Assembly (NCBI GenBank): GCA_947259335.1
Contig: CAMYMQ010000143.1
Span: forward strand, 1 to 38,880
Reading direction: 5' to 3'
Source of the DNA: an uncultured Alphaproteobacteria bacterium
Lineage (GTDB): Bacteria > Pseudomonadota > Alphaproteobacteria > Bin65
DNA length: 38,880 nucleotides
This document shows, one piece after another, positions 1 to 7,649 of this stretch. Below the pieces are notes generated by a model that did not search any database, was not told the DNA's origin, and saw only the letters and a program-made list of their open reading frames with translations. The position numbers were made by a program, and so were the translations under genes. Numbering within the stretch: position 1 is the stretch's first letter; each line of letters opens with the position of its first letter.

Positions 1-1051
1 CGCCCAGGCCCTTGGCGGCCAGCGCGGCTCCGCGCGTCGCCGCCGACATGGCGATCATGCGCGCCGTGGCCGCCGTGCCGAAGGTGTTCATCATCTGCAG
101 GCCAGCGACAGCGCCCGCGATCTCCACGCGGAACAGCGCCACCGCGCCCGCCGACATCCGCGCCACCATCAGCCCCGCAAGGGCCGAGGCGGCGGCTCCG
201 GCCACATCCGTGATGGTGTCCAGGTTCTCCGCCGCGCCGCCGACCGCTTCCGTCAGCCCCTTCAGGACCGATGTGATGGCGTCGTTCGCGCCCATCTCAC
301 CGATGGTGACGAACAGGTCGTCGAACGAGTCCTTAAGGTTCGACGCCGCGCCGCCGATGGTCTCCATCTTCCGCGCCATCGCCCCGCCGAAATTATTCTC
401 GGCCAGGCGGCGCAGGTAGTCCTGGATTTCGTCGGCGTTCTTGCCGACCGTCTCGGTCACACCACGGAAGGTGAACGACACCTTCTCGCCCTCCGACGCC
501 GCCTTGATGCCGAACTCCTTCAGTCGCTCGAACTCGCCGACCGCCGCGTCCGCCACCGCCTCCACGAAGTCGATCACGGTCTTGTTCGGGATGGCCGACG
601 CCACGTTGCCGAACGCGCGCAGGGAGTCCGCCGAGGCGTCCAGACCCAGGTTCTTCAGGCGAATGAACGCCGTCACCACCTCCGACAGTTCAAACGGCGT
701 CTCCCTGGCGAACTCGCGCAGCATATCCATGGCGCGGGCCGCGTTCTCCGCCGACCCGGTCGCGGTTTCCAGACCGGCGGACAGGTCCTGGAACGTCTGG
801 TTGATGCGCACCACCTGCGTAACCAGCGCGCCAACGCCAAGCGCGGCGGCCATGCTGGACGCGAACGCCGCCATCTCGCTGCGCAGCGCGCGGCTCGCCT
901 TATCGAGCGCGAGCAGCCCGCGCGACGCGGGCGCGCTGGATCGCTCGATGCGCTGCAGAGCGTCCTGGCCGTCCTTGCCCAGACGCATCAGCGCCCGGCG
1001 GACAACCTCGCCATCCTGCAGCGATACGCGATAGGTGATGTCATTCGCCAT
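1..1051 (-). CDS. Phage tail tape measure protein, N-terminal part (cut by window edge)
   Basis: The frame opens at ATG 1051 and runs without a stop to the left edge, so about 350 N-terminal residues are visible. Tape measure proteins fill the tail tube, set its length and help DNA enter the cell. The visible part begins MANDITYRVSLQDGEVVRRAL and has the usual look of the family: long Ala-rich helices, a segment near residues 70-130 with FQDLSAGLETATGSAENAAR, and a hydrophobic Ala/Gly-rich stretch near residues 290-320. The start overlaps the stop of the preceding chaperone-like frame by 11 bases, the normal gene order for long-tailed phages. The C-terminal domains are not in view. Confidence 0.85.
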   Translation of the reverse strand, partial: MANDITYRVSLQDGEVVRRALMRLGKDGQDALQRIERSSAPASRGLLALDKASRALRSEMAAFASSMAAALGVGALVTQVVRINQTFQDLSAGLETATGSAENAARAMDMLREFARETPFELSEVVTAFIRLKNLGLDASADSLRAFGNVASAIPNKTVIDFVEAVADAAVGEFERLKEFGIKAASEGEKVSFTFRGVTETVGKNADEIQDYLRRLAENNFGGAMARKMETIGGAASNLKDSFDDLFVTIGEMGANDAITSVLKGLTEAVGGAAENLDTITDVAGAAASALAGLMVARMSAGAVALFRVEIAGAVAGLQMMNTFGTAATARMIAMSAATRGAALAAKGLG

Positions 1052-1307
1052 CGTCGTCGTTCCGTTTGTTCAACGCCGCCACCATGCCGCGCTCGGCGGC
1101 GGGGATCAGTTCCACCGCCGCCCGTGTGTCGTAGCCCAGCGCCTCCGCCATCCGCAGCGCCACGCCCATGTCGATGCCCGCGACGCCGCCCATGCCGCCG
1201 AGCCGAAGCTGCCCGGACGCCTTCAGCATCAGGTCCCAGGCTTGCGCGCCCTCTTCGGTTTTCGGCTGGTGTTCGGTGTAGGGGCAAAGCTCGCCCCCCT
1301 CGTTCAC
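1041..1307 (-). CDS. Small tail protein, probable second tail-assembly chaperone
   Basis: An 88-residue protein just upstream of the tape measure gene. It starts at a GTG that overlaps the stop of the preceding gene as GTGA, with GGAGG directly before it, so it is translationally coupled. In lambda-like phages this slot holds the second tail-assembly chaperone frame (T of G/GT) or a small tape-measure-binding protein. I see no Cys clusters or membrane segment. The role is inferred from position and size. A programmed shift from the upstream frame is possible but no clear slippery heptamer was seen. Confidence 0.6.
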   Translation of the reverse strand: MNEGGELCPYTEHQPKTEEGAQAWDLMLKASGQLRLGGMGGVAGIDMGVALRMAEALGYDTRAAVELIPAAERGMVAALNKRNDDDGE

Positions 1308-1813
1308 GCCTCCGCAGGCACAGGGGAGTCCTTGCTCTCGGCACCCTCGGCAATATTCAGGCCCGCCGCCGTAGTGCCATTCGGCGAGGGCCTGGAGGCG
1401 TTTCCCTCCGCGACCGCCTCGGCGTGCGAGCGCGTGTACTTGACCAAGAATTCCTCGGCCATGTCGTGGTAGCGCATCAGGTCGGCCACCGCCGCCTCCG
1501 ACGCCTCCATGGGCTCGCCGTCCTCCGACAGCACGCCCTCCCAGCGGATGATGGCCGCCGCCGCCAGCGCCTGTGCGAACAGGAACTGCGACAGCCCGGC
1601 GCGGGCGTCCTCGTCGTTCAGGTCCGGCAACCCCTCGACCGTCCCGCCCGCGAGCGTGATTTCCGCGTGGTCGCGCAGGACGTCCTGCACCAGGCGCGCG
1701 CCCTTCGCCCGCGCGGATTCGTACACCGCCATGGTGAGCGGTCGGACGTACAGGCGCACGCCGTGCGGCAGGTCGATCCGGTATGGGTTTTTTGGCAGGG
1801 ATAGTCTGATCAT
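1304..1813 (-). CDS. Phage tail-assembly chaperone (gpG-like)
   Basis: A 169-residue protein starting MIRLSLPKNPYRIDLPHGVR. It lies between the tail tube gene and the tape measure gene, where the first tail-assembly chaperone is found in lambda-like phages; that protein binds the tape measure and keeps it soluble before tail polymerisation. The visible sequence has a beta-rich N-terminus followed by a long acidic helical region, fitting that family. ATG 1813 was chosen over upstream frame extension because the Arg-rich extension (to 1876) looks non-coding and a purine-rich AGGAAG lies about 12 bases upstream. Function is by position and shape, not by a catalytic motif. Confidence 0.6.
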   Translation of the reverse strand: MIRLSLPKNPYRIDLPHGVRLYVRPLTMAVYESARAKGARLVQDVLRDHAEITLAGGTVEGLPDLNDEDARAGLSQFLFAQALAAAAIIRWEGVLSEDGEPMEASEAAVADLMRYHDMAEEFLVKYTRSHAEAVAEGNASRPSPNGTTAAGLNIAEGAESKDSPVPAEA

Positions 1814-2034
1814 GGCTCTTTTCTTCCTCACGCGCTCAAACCTAAATCGGCGGCGGCATAAACGATCCCGCCGCAACCTTTCTTCTTGCGGACCCCGGAC
1901 TTGCCGACATCCAACCCGAACTTCGACGGGGTGGCGACCGGCACGCCGCCCCGGCGTCCGGCTGCGTAAATCCTGACTCGACTCTCCTTTTCTTGATTGC
2001 GATCATTTCCAGATCAACCAGCATGGAGGCGGGT

Positions 2035-2604
2035 ATGCTCTGGGTATCCATTATCGCGGCAGGCTTAATTCTTTTGTTTTTCATTGCTCTTGGGCGTGGC
2101 CGGGAAGTCGAGCCAGAATCCGACGCCCAACTGGCCCGCCAGGCCATCGAGGCGTTCGCACCGCGAACTCCCGATAGGCCAGATGTTGTGGAAACTGCTC
2201 CCACACCACAAAACCCGCCAAAAACATGGGAGGTTGATTTAACCATCCCGGAAATGGGTGTTCCCGGAACCGCATCAGACGCCCAAACCGATGCCGTTGA
2301 AAAGTTGTTCGGACAGCCGTTACCAAAACCCATAAGCCACGAGCAGGCATCGCTAATTCTTGACTGCCGCGAATACGCCCGCGCCATGGCGGATGTTTTT
2401 GATAGAGAGGGAAGGCCGCTTAATGAGGAAATATCCACCCCATTGGTTGTGGCCTTCATTCTCTCGGATGAGCATCTGCGTGATTATGTTTCAATGTGGG
2501 GCCGTAATCGGTTTTCACGGGGAACCCACAATGAACCACCAAGGCTCCGGCGAAATGAACACTTCCAAAAGGTTCATCAGTTCCTTTCTAGTCAACTTCA
2601 ATAG
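2035..2604 (+). CDS. Membrane-anchored protein of unknown function (moron-like gene inside the tail operon)
   Basis: A 189-residue protein on the opposite strand to all surrounding tail genes. ATG 2035 has GGAGG five bases upstream; the longer TTG start at 1993 is less likely. Residues 3-20 form one hydrophobic segment (WVSIIAAGLILLFFIALG) followed by a basic turn, then a Pro-rich linker and a soluble domain ending with DEHLRDYVSMWGRNRFSRG. Its base composition is markedly AT-richer than the flanking tail genes, so it looks like recently acquired cargo expressed from the prophage. Its 3' end overlaps the tail tube stop by seven bases. I do not recognise the family. Lysogenic conversion or superinfection exclusion would fit, but that is inference. 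Confidence 0.7.
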   Translation: MLWVSIIAAGLILLFFIALGRGREVEPESDAQLARQAIEAFAPRTPDRPDVVETAPTPQNPPKTWEVDLTIPEMGVPGTASDAQTDAVEKLFGQPLPKPISHEQASLILDCREYARAMADVFDREGRPLNEEISTPLVVAFILSDEHLRDYVSMWGRNRFSRGTHNEPPRLRRNEHFQKVHQFLSSQLQ

Positions 2605-3572
2605 CTTGCCACGTCGTTGGTCAGCGTGATCTGCAGCAAGTGCCCGGCCACGCTGTCGTAGGCCGCGCGCCAGTCGTAGGACGCCTGCACGCCGCCCGGG
2701 CCGCGCAATTCCTGCTTCTTCTTCGGCAGGAACACGCGGGGCAGCGCGAACTTCAGCAGGTAACCCTCGGCCCCCGGAATCGAATAGCCGTACTCCATGG
2801 CGACCGGCGTCTCGGCGGACACCGCCGCCGAGATTGTGGTGTCGGTGGAGAACCGCACGTCGATGGAGCCTTCCGCTGTCGCCTCGGTTTCGTCCGCGCC
2901 GTCGATCAGCCCGTCGTCGCGGATCGTCTCGACCCGCTCCAGATTGTTCGAGAACGCGAACCGCCCACCGGTCACGTTTGCAAGCTGGCTACCGCCGACC
3001 TTGATGGTGCCGGTGCCTTGGGAAAACCGCTTGAGCGCATGGGTCAGCGGCGCGGCATCCACAGCCGACGCCTGTTCCGTCTCACCCTGGGCCACCACGC
3101 CGATGGTGGCGTTGGCCGGGCCGGTGCGCGCCATGTCGAAGGCCAGGCTTTCCAGCTTGGCCCCGGTGTGGCGGTAATACTTCGGCACCGTCAGGCCGGT
3201 GTGGCCGACATCGAAGGTCAGGCTCGGCAGGTCGCCGCCGGACGTGAACACATGGGTGTAGGTGCCGTCCATGTTGTCCGTGGTATCCGCCGCGCCGAGA
3301 ATTCCCTTGAGCCAGAAGCCGATGGCCCGCAGGTCCAGCGGCACGCCGAACTCTCCATCGTCCGACACCGCCTCGTAGAACGGGTCCTGGGCGTCGCGGC
3401 CCTGTCCCAGCAGGGGGTCGTAACCCAGCGGGCGCTCGGCCCCCAGGCTGCTCTCCTTGAAGGACAGGCGGGTATAGACGCCGCCGCCGGAGCCGTCCGG
3501 TGCGGTGCCGTAGGTGGACTCGAACGCCGCCAGAAGCTGCGCGTCGGAGCCGTAAGCTCGGGTCTTCGCCAT
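2598..3572 (-). CDS. Phage major tail tube protein
   Basis: A 324-residue protein starting MAKTRAYGSDAQLLAAFEST, with AAAGGAG ten bases before ATG 3572. The pattern of beta strands with repeated Thr/Gly/Asp turns (for example TYTHVFTSGGDLPSLTFDVG and IGVVAQGETE) is typical of tube-forming subunits of siphophage tails, which stack as rings around the tape measure. It lies after the tail completion genes and before the chaperones, the standard place for this gene. The length is near that of alphaproteobacterial phage tail tube proteins. No enzymatic motif is present or expected. Confidence 0.75.
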   Translation of the reverse strand: MAKTRAYGSDAQLLAAFESTYGTAPDGSGGGVYTRLSFKESSLGAERPLGYDPLLGQGRDAQDPFYEAVSDDGEFGVPLDLRAIGFWLKGILGAADTTDNMDGTYTHVFTSGGDLPSLTFDVGHTGLTVPKYYRHTGAKLESLAFDMARTGPANATIGVVAQGETEQASAVDAAPLTHALKRFSQGTGTIKVGGSQLANVTGGRFAFSNNLERVETIRDDGLIDGADETEATAEGSIDVRFSTDTTISAAVSAETPVAMEYGYSIPGAEGYLLKFALPRVFLPKKKQELRGPGGVQASYDWRAAYDSVAGHLLQITLTNDVASY

Positions 3573-3609
3573 GGTCTTTCTCCTTTCAAACGATTAAGCC
3601 GCGCGCCGC

Positions 3610-4044
3610 CTATCCCAGCGGCGTCGATGTCGCGTATTCCAAAAACACGGTCACCAGTGCCGCCTTGATGGTGGCCGCCCCCTCCACCGGCTCGTCGAGA
3701 AGCTCCGGGCTGCCCGGCGACGCCATATCGACCGCGCCGCCCAGGGTCTCGTCGGCGCTCACCGCCTGCCCGATGGCCTGCAGCAGCGCGTCCATCGCCG
3801 TGTCGCGGGTGCCGGAATCGCCATCCTGCACCTGCACCACGACCTCGGCGCGGTGCGTGTAGATGTAGCTCGTGGGCGACAGCATGACCTCCGGCTCGCC
3901 CGGCTCGCCGTCGCGCAGCACGATCAGGCCGCCGGACGGTATCTTCGCCACCTCCGGCTCGTTTCGTTTCACCGCAGGCCCGGCGATGCCGGACAGCACC
4001 GCGAACAGGGCTTTCAGCGCCGCCTCGCGCTTGCTATCGGCCAT
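3610..4044 (-). CDS. Tail terminator / minor tail protein (gpU-like by position)
   Basis: A 144-residue protein starting MADSKREAALKALFAVL and containing PSGGLIVLRDGEPGEPEVML, GDSGTRDTAMDALLQAIGQAV and a C-terminal strand. This alternating helix-strand layout and the place between the DUF6441-like protein and the tail tube gene fit the tail terminator or completion protein that caps the tube and joins it to the head. The open frame extends upstream to 4230, but the extension is Arg/Ser-rich shadow of the neighbouring gene; ATG 4044 overlaps that gene's end by 11 bases, as expected for coupled genes. The exact family is not certain. Confidence 0.65.
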   Translation of the reverse strand: MADSKREAALKALFAVLSGIAGPAVKRNEPEVAKIPSGGLIVLRDGEPGEPEVMLSPTSYIYTHRAEVVVQVQDGDSGTRDTAMDALLQAIGQAVSADETLGGAVDMASPGSPELLDEPVEGAATIKAALVTVFLEYATSTPLG

Positions 4045-4792
4045 TCCGTTTCTCCCGGCTTCTCTTCGCCATTTCCGACGCCACGAGGGCGGGCAGGGCG
4101 CGCGCATGCCTCTCGACGATGCCGCCCGCGTCCGTGCGTTTCTTGATCCTGATCTGCGGCATGAGGATGAACATCGGCACCGCGCCGCGATTGAGGATGT
4201 CCTTGACGCGCCCGCCGCGCCCCGAGCCAAGCTGCCCGCCGCTGCGACCGCCCAGCTTCATGCCGCCCGCGAACGCCAGGCGCTGGATGCGCCCGCTGCG
4301 CGTCTTCGCCGCCGCTTCGGTCACCCGCAGAAACCAGACCAGCCCCTTGCCGTCTTTCGTCGGCAGGGTGTAGGTCCACTTTTTCATGGCCACCATTTCG
4401 GCGGGGCTGATCAGCGTGCCGCCGCTCATTTTTCGGAACCCGCGCGGCTTATTGAAGCCGGTCGGGATCGCCAGATAGCGGCTGCCATCTGGCCGGATCA
4501 CCGCGCCGTGCTCGTGCGCCTTCAGCGCTTCCTGCGTCCGCCCACCGGGCTTGCCCCTCGGGTAGATGAAGAGCGCCGGGTTGAGCGTCTTTGTCCCGCG
4601 CCCAGGATAGACGCCGAACCGCCAGGCGTTGCCCAGCCGCCCCAGACCGGCCCCCTTGGCGTCCGCCACCAGCGCGCGCCGGATACGCCCGCCCGTGCGC
4701 CCCAGCGCCGCCCGGTGCGCCGCCTCGATAGCCTTGATATCGGCGTCGATGGACTTTTGCAGGTTGCCCTGCATCGCCAGTTTCAAGGACAT
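4034..4792 (-). CDS. DUF6441-like phage tail completion protein
   Basis: A 252-residue basic protein starting MSLKLAMQGNLQKSIDADIK. The features I associate with the DUF6441 phage family are visible: an N-terminal helical region, FGVYPGRGTKTLNPALFIYP, a KAHEHGAVIRPDGSRYLAIP segment and a C-terminal arm rich in Lys and Arg ending KRSREKRNGR. It sits among head-tail joining genes. Proteins in this slot help finish the neck or tail end; no direct activity is known to me for the family. It starts just after the stop of the preceding gene and overlaps the following one. Confidence 0.65.
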   Translation of the reverse strand: MSLKLAMQGNLQKSIDADIKAIEAAHRAALGRTGGRIRRALVADAKGAGLGRLGNAWRFGVYPGRGTKTLNPALFIYPRGKPGGRTQEALKAHEHGAVIRPDGSRYLAIPTGFNKPRGFRKMSGGTLISPAEMVAMKKWTYTLPTKDGKGLVWFLRVTEAAAKTRSGRIQRLAFAGGMKLGGRSGGQLGSGRGGRVKDILNRGAVPMFILMPQIRIKKRTDAGGIVERHARALPALVASEMAKRSREKRNGR

Positions 4793-4793
4793 G

Positions 4794-5111
4794 CTACTCG
4801 CCCTCCGGGGCTGGGCACGTCCAGACCAGACGCTGATCGTCCCGTTTCATTGGCTCGGCGTTGATGGTGTGGGTCGCGCCGTCCACGACGAAGGCGTCTC
4901 CCTTCTGCGGCGCGTCCACGTCGGAGACGCGCACGTCGATAACGGTTGAGGCCGAGGCGAGCGAAGCGCCGAACGTGTCGAACTCCATATCCCCCTGACG
5001 CAGGATCACGAGCACGTCCGGGATGTCATCGCCAGCAGCCGGGCGGAATACGGCTGGGCGGCCAAGCCGCCTGAAAGCCGAATCCACGGCGCGTTGCGCA
5101 AAGCCTGTCAT
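4794..5111 (-). CDS. Head-tail joining protein (gpFII/attachment-like)
   Basis: A 105-residue protein starting MTGFAQRAVDSAFRRLGRPA. It has an N-terminal helix followed by beta strands including ADGDTF-like turns, KGDAFVVDGATHTINAEP and a terminal RLVWTCPAPEGE. That shape (helix plus small beta barrel) and the position after the capsid decoration gene match lambda gpFII-type neck proteins, which bind the head connector and receive the tail. Assignment rests on order, size and fold impression. Confidence 0.6.
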   Translation of the reverse strand: MTGFAQRAVDSAFRRLGRPAVFRPAAGDDIPDVLVILRQGDMEFDTFGASLASASTVIDVRVSDVDAPQKGDAFVVDGATHTINAEPMKRDDQRLVWTCPAPEGE

Positions 5112-5183
5112 CCTTGATCCCCTGCCTGAAAAAAGATGGATGGCCCGAAGCCTGTAGACTCCGGGCCGTCCTTATGCCGCCCG

Positions 5184-5528
5184 TCAGACGGACACGCCGT
5201 TAAGGCGCACCCGCGCGGTCGCGTCGCCATCGGCGGCGGCAGCCATGGCCACGCCGATCAGGGTGTTGGCCCCGGCGGCGGCATCGCCGGTCACCTTCTT
5301 GGCCGTATCGTCCCAGTAGACGTTGCCGAAGGCGGTCACTGCCGACCCGGCGCTGGTGTCCTTGTCCATGTCGAACACACCGTCGACCTGGATTTCCACT
5401 TCCGCGCCGTTCAGGGCGTCGTGGCAGGCCACGCCGAACAGGGACCCGGTCAGCATCCCGGCTCCGCCGGAAATGTCAGCCGCCGCCGTGGCGGTCACGG
5501 TGCGGCCTTCCTGTACGAAGTTTTTCAT
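5184..5528 (-). CDS. DUF2190-type capsid decoration (cement) protein
   Basis: A 114-residue Ala/Gly-rich protein starting MKNFVQEGRTVTATAAADIS. The opening NFVQEG.TVTATA, the central GVACHDALNGAEVEIQVDGVF and the closing ARVRLNGVSV are typical of the DUF2190 family, found directly after the major capsid gene in many phages and thought to stabilise the capsid surface. A purine-rich AAAGGAT precedes the start. The 89 bases between this gene and the capsid gene contain an inverted repeat (GGGCCGCC near 5567 with GGCGGCCC near 5580) that could act as a terminator or processing hairpin. Confidence 0.75.
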   Translation of the reverse strand: MKNFVQEGRTVTATAAADISGGAGMLTGSLFGVACHDALNGAEVEIQVDGVFDMDKDTSAGSAVTAFGNVYWDDTAKKVTGDAAAGANTLIGVAMAAAADGDATARVRLNGVSV

Positions 5529-5617
5529 CTCGATATCCTTTCGGTTAAGAACTGCGAAACGACGAAGGGCCGCCTTGCGGGCGGCCCTTCCGTCACATCA
5601 TTGGTTCAGAGGTTGGC

Positions 5618-7648
5618 TTACGCGCCGGGGTCCTTGTAAGCGGCGCGGTACTCGACCGGGGCCGCAGCGAAGTCCAGCACCACGTCGAAGGTAATGCCCA
5701 GCAGGCTCACATCCTGCTGCAGCATCTGCGGGCCTTCCTGGCCTTCCAGGTAGGCGTACACGATGGCCGACAGGCGGCCCGGATCGCAGAACAGATACCA
5801 GGCCGTCTCGCTCGCGGCGTCCAGAAGCGGCTCCACCACCGGGGTAAGCTGCTTGTGCGACGCAGGCACCACATCGCCCGTTTTGGTCGGCACGACGATG
5901 TTGGCCAGGTGCTGCTCGACCGTGGTTTCCAGCGCCGCCGGAACCACGATCACGGACGGGGTGTAGTTCAGCGTCTTGCCGTCCCCGTTCTTCTGAGTGC
6001 GGATGGCGGTCTTGCCAGCCCCCACGGTGGACGCCGAAATCGCCGCGCCAGCCGCCGCCAGGTTCTTGTGGTCGGTGTGGAACAGCGCCTTGTTGTCCGA
6101 CAGCTTCGCATTGCTGGTGACCACGCCCCACACCGTCTCGTTCTCGTAGGTGCGGGCCGCCTGCCCGGCCTTGGCGGCCAGTTCGGCGAACGCGCCCAGG
6201 TCGTCGTTGACCAGGGCCTGGCGAGTCAGGCGCAACCGGCGGCCAACGGTCGCCAGCTTGACGGTCTCCTGGGATTCCGTCATCGCTCCTTCCTTGGGTT
6301 CGCCGTGCTCATTCAACGGCAGCAGCGCCGGGAAGTCGCCGTCCCGGATCAGGTTCTTGGTCCGGAAGTCGCGGTTGGTGATGCGCCGCGCCACGGCCTG
6401 GAAGGTCGCGGGCATGGCGTCGTAGGACGGCATCAGCATGCGGTCGCCGGTGCCCTGCAGAAGGATCGGGAAATCCGTCGTGCCCAGGGCGCGCTCGATG
6501 ATCTGGCTGTCACGCATGCGGCGCACGTTCTCGCCGCGCGCCTCCAGGAGCGAAGCGGCCATGCCCGCCATGGACAGGCCGACATACTCGCGGGCCGCCT
6601 CGGACGGCTCGGTCCCGGTGTAGCGGCTGGCCGCCGCCTCGGCCATGCGCTCGCGCATAACCGCCGGGTCGTCGTTGGAGACGCCCATCTCGATCCGGTG
6701 CCCGCGCACCTCGCTGGCTTCCGACACCTCGGCGGCTTTGTCGATGATGGCGGTACGGGCCGCATCCAGCGACACGCCGCGTTCGATCAGGTCCTCGGCG
6801 AAGGTTTCCGCGTCGTCGCCCAGGATGCGGGCGGCCTTGCGGATGCCGGAAATGCGCTCGCGCTCAGCGCGAACGCCCTCGTCGCGAGCCGATGCGGTCT
6901 CCTTCTGGGTGTCCTGCATCGCCTTGGCGGGTTCGGTACGGACCTCGGAGGCCGACTCGGCGGCCTGATCAGTCCGGGCTTCGGCGGCCCGATCCGCCGC
7001 CTGGTCTGCCTTCTTGGTCATGTCATTGTTCTCCACATAAACGATGGTGCAGGGGGTTTCGGAATCGGCGGCGGAACGCACCCCTGCGCTCGCATCCGCG
7101 CCGATAGGAACCATGGACACCTCAAGCGGCGTCCAGCGGGTAGCTTTGAACAGAGGAACCTGGCCCTCTTCGCGCGTGACCTCGTAAGCCTGCACGCGAT
7201 ATCCGACCGACACGTTGCCGACCGTGCCGTCCACGACCGAGCGAAAAACCTCCATGGCCTTGTCCGTGTCCCGGAACCGGGCCGTGCAGGTGCCGACGCC
7301 CTTGGCCAGCTTCGCGGAGTTGGCGACGACCGTGCCCAACTGATCCTCCATGGACCAGTTGAAGTGCGCATCCAGGATTGGCGCGCGCCCGTCGTTCATC
7401 CGCGACAGGTCGACCGCGCCCGGCTCCATGGCCAGTTCCTCGTCATAGGGGCCGTATCCGGAGCCGTCCGGCAGCAGGCCGTAGCGCCGAACGCGCGCGC
7501 CGGTCGAGAAGATCATCTCGACCGTCCGCTCGTCCTCGTTCGCGGTCTCCGCGCGGAACTGAACGCCCGCGCCTTCGGGCTCCCGGCGGTTGGTCGGCTT
7601 CAGCGCCACCTCCCGCGTTTCGCCCTTCGGTTTGTCTCGTTTCGCCAT
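5618..7648 (-). CDS. Prohead protease-major capsid protein fusion
   Basis: A single 676-residue frame holds two usually separate proteins. Residues 35-195 are a U35/S78-type prohead protease: H95 in DAHFNW, S147 in NVSVGYRV and E176 in WTPLEVSMVPIGADA are the likely catalytic residues. Residues 210-380 are Ala/Glu/Arg-rich and helical, like the scaffold (delta) domain removed during maturation. From about residue 385 (TTDFPILLQGTGDRML) to the end is an HK97-fold capsid protein. M210 (position 7021) has GGAG nine bases before it and could give a separate scaffold-capsid product. Protease-capsid fusions are known in some Mu-like and alphaproteobacterial phages; the internal start is my inference. 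Confidence 0.88.
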   Translation of the reverse strand: MAKRDKPKGETREVALKPTNRREPEGAGVQFRAETANEDERTVEMIFSTGARVRRYGLLPDGSGYGPYDEELAMEPGAVDLSRMNDGRAPILDAHFNWSMEDQLGTVVANSAKLAKGVGTCTARFRDTDKAMEVFRSVVDGTVGNVSVGYRVQAYEVTREEGQVPLFKATRWTPLEVSMVPIGADASAGVRSAADSETPCTIVYVENNDMTKKADQAADRAAEARTDQAAESASEVRTEPAKAMQDTQKETASARDEGVRAERERISGIRKAARILGDDAETFAEDLIERGVSLDAARTAIIDKAAEVSEASEVRGHRIEMGVSNDDPAVMRERMAEAAASRYTGTEPSEAAREYVGLSMAGMAASLLEARGENVRRMRDSQIIERALGTTDFPILLQGTGDRMLMPSYDAMPATFQAVARRITNRDFRTKNLIRDGDFPALLPLNEHGEPKEGAMTESQETVKLATVGRRLRLTRQALVNDDLGAFAELAAKAGQAARTYENETVWGVVTSNAKLSDNKALFHTDHKNLAAAGAAISASTVGAGKTAIRTQKNGDGKTLNYTPSVIVVPAALETTVEQHLANIVVPTKTGDVVPASHKQLTPVVEPLLDAASETAWYLFCDPGRLSAIVYAYLEGQEGPQMLQQDVSLLGITFDVVLDFAAAPVEYRAAYKDPGA

Positions 7649-7649
7649 G

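Noticed and set aside
1842-2459. Long minus-strand frame opposite the membrane-anchored gene
   Set aside because: Ser/Arg-rich with no fold-like pattern; it is the shadow of the plus-strand gene, which has a good ribosome site and a clear membrane segment.
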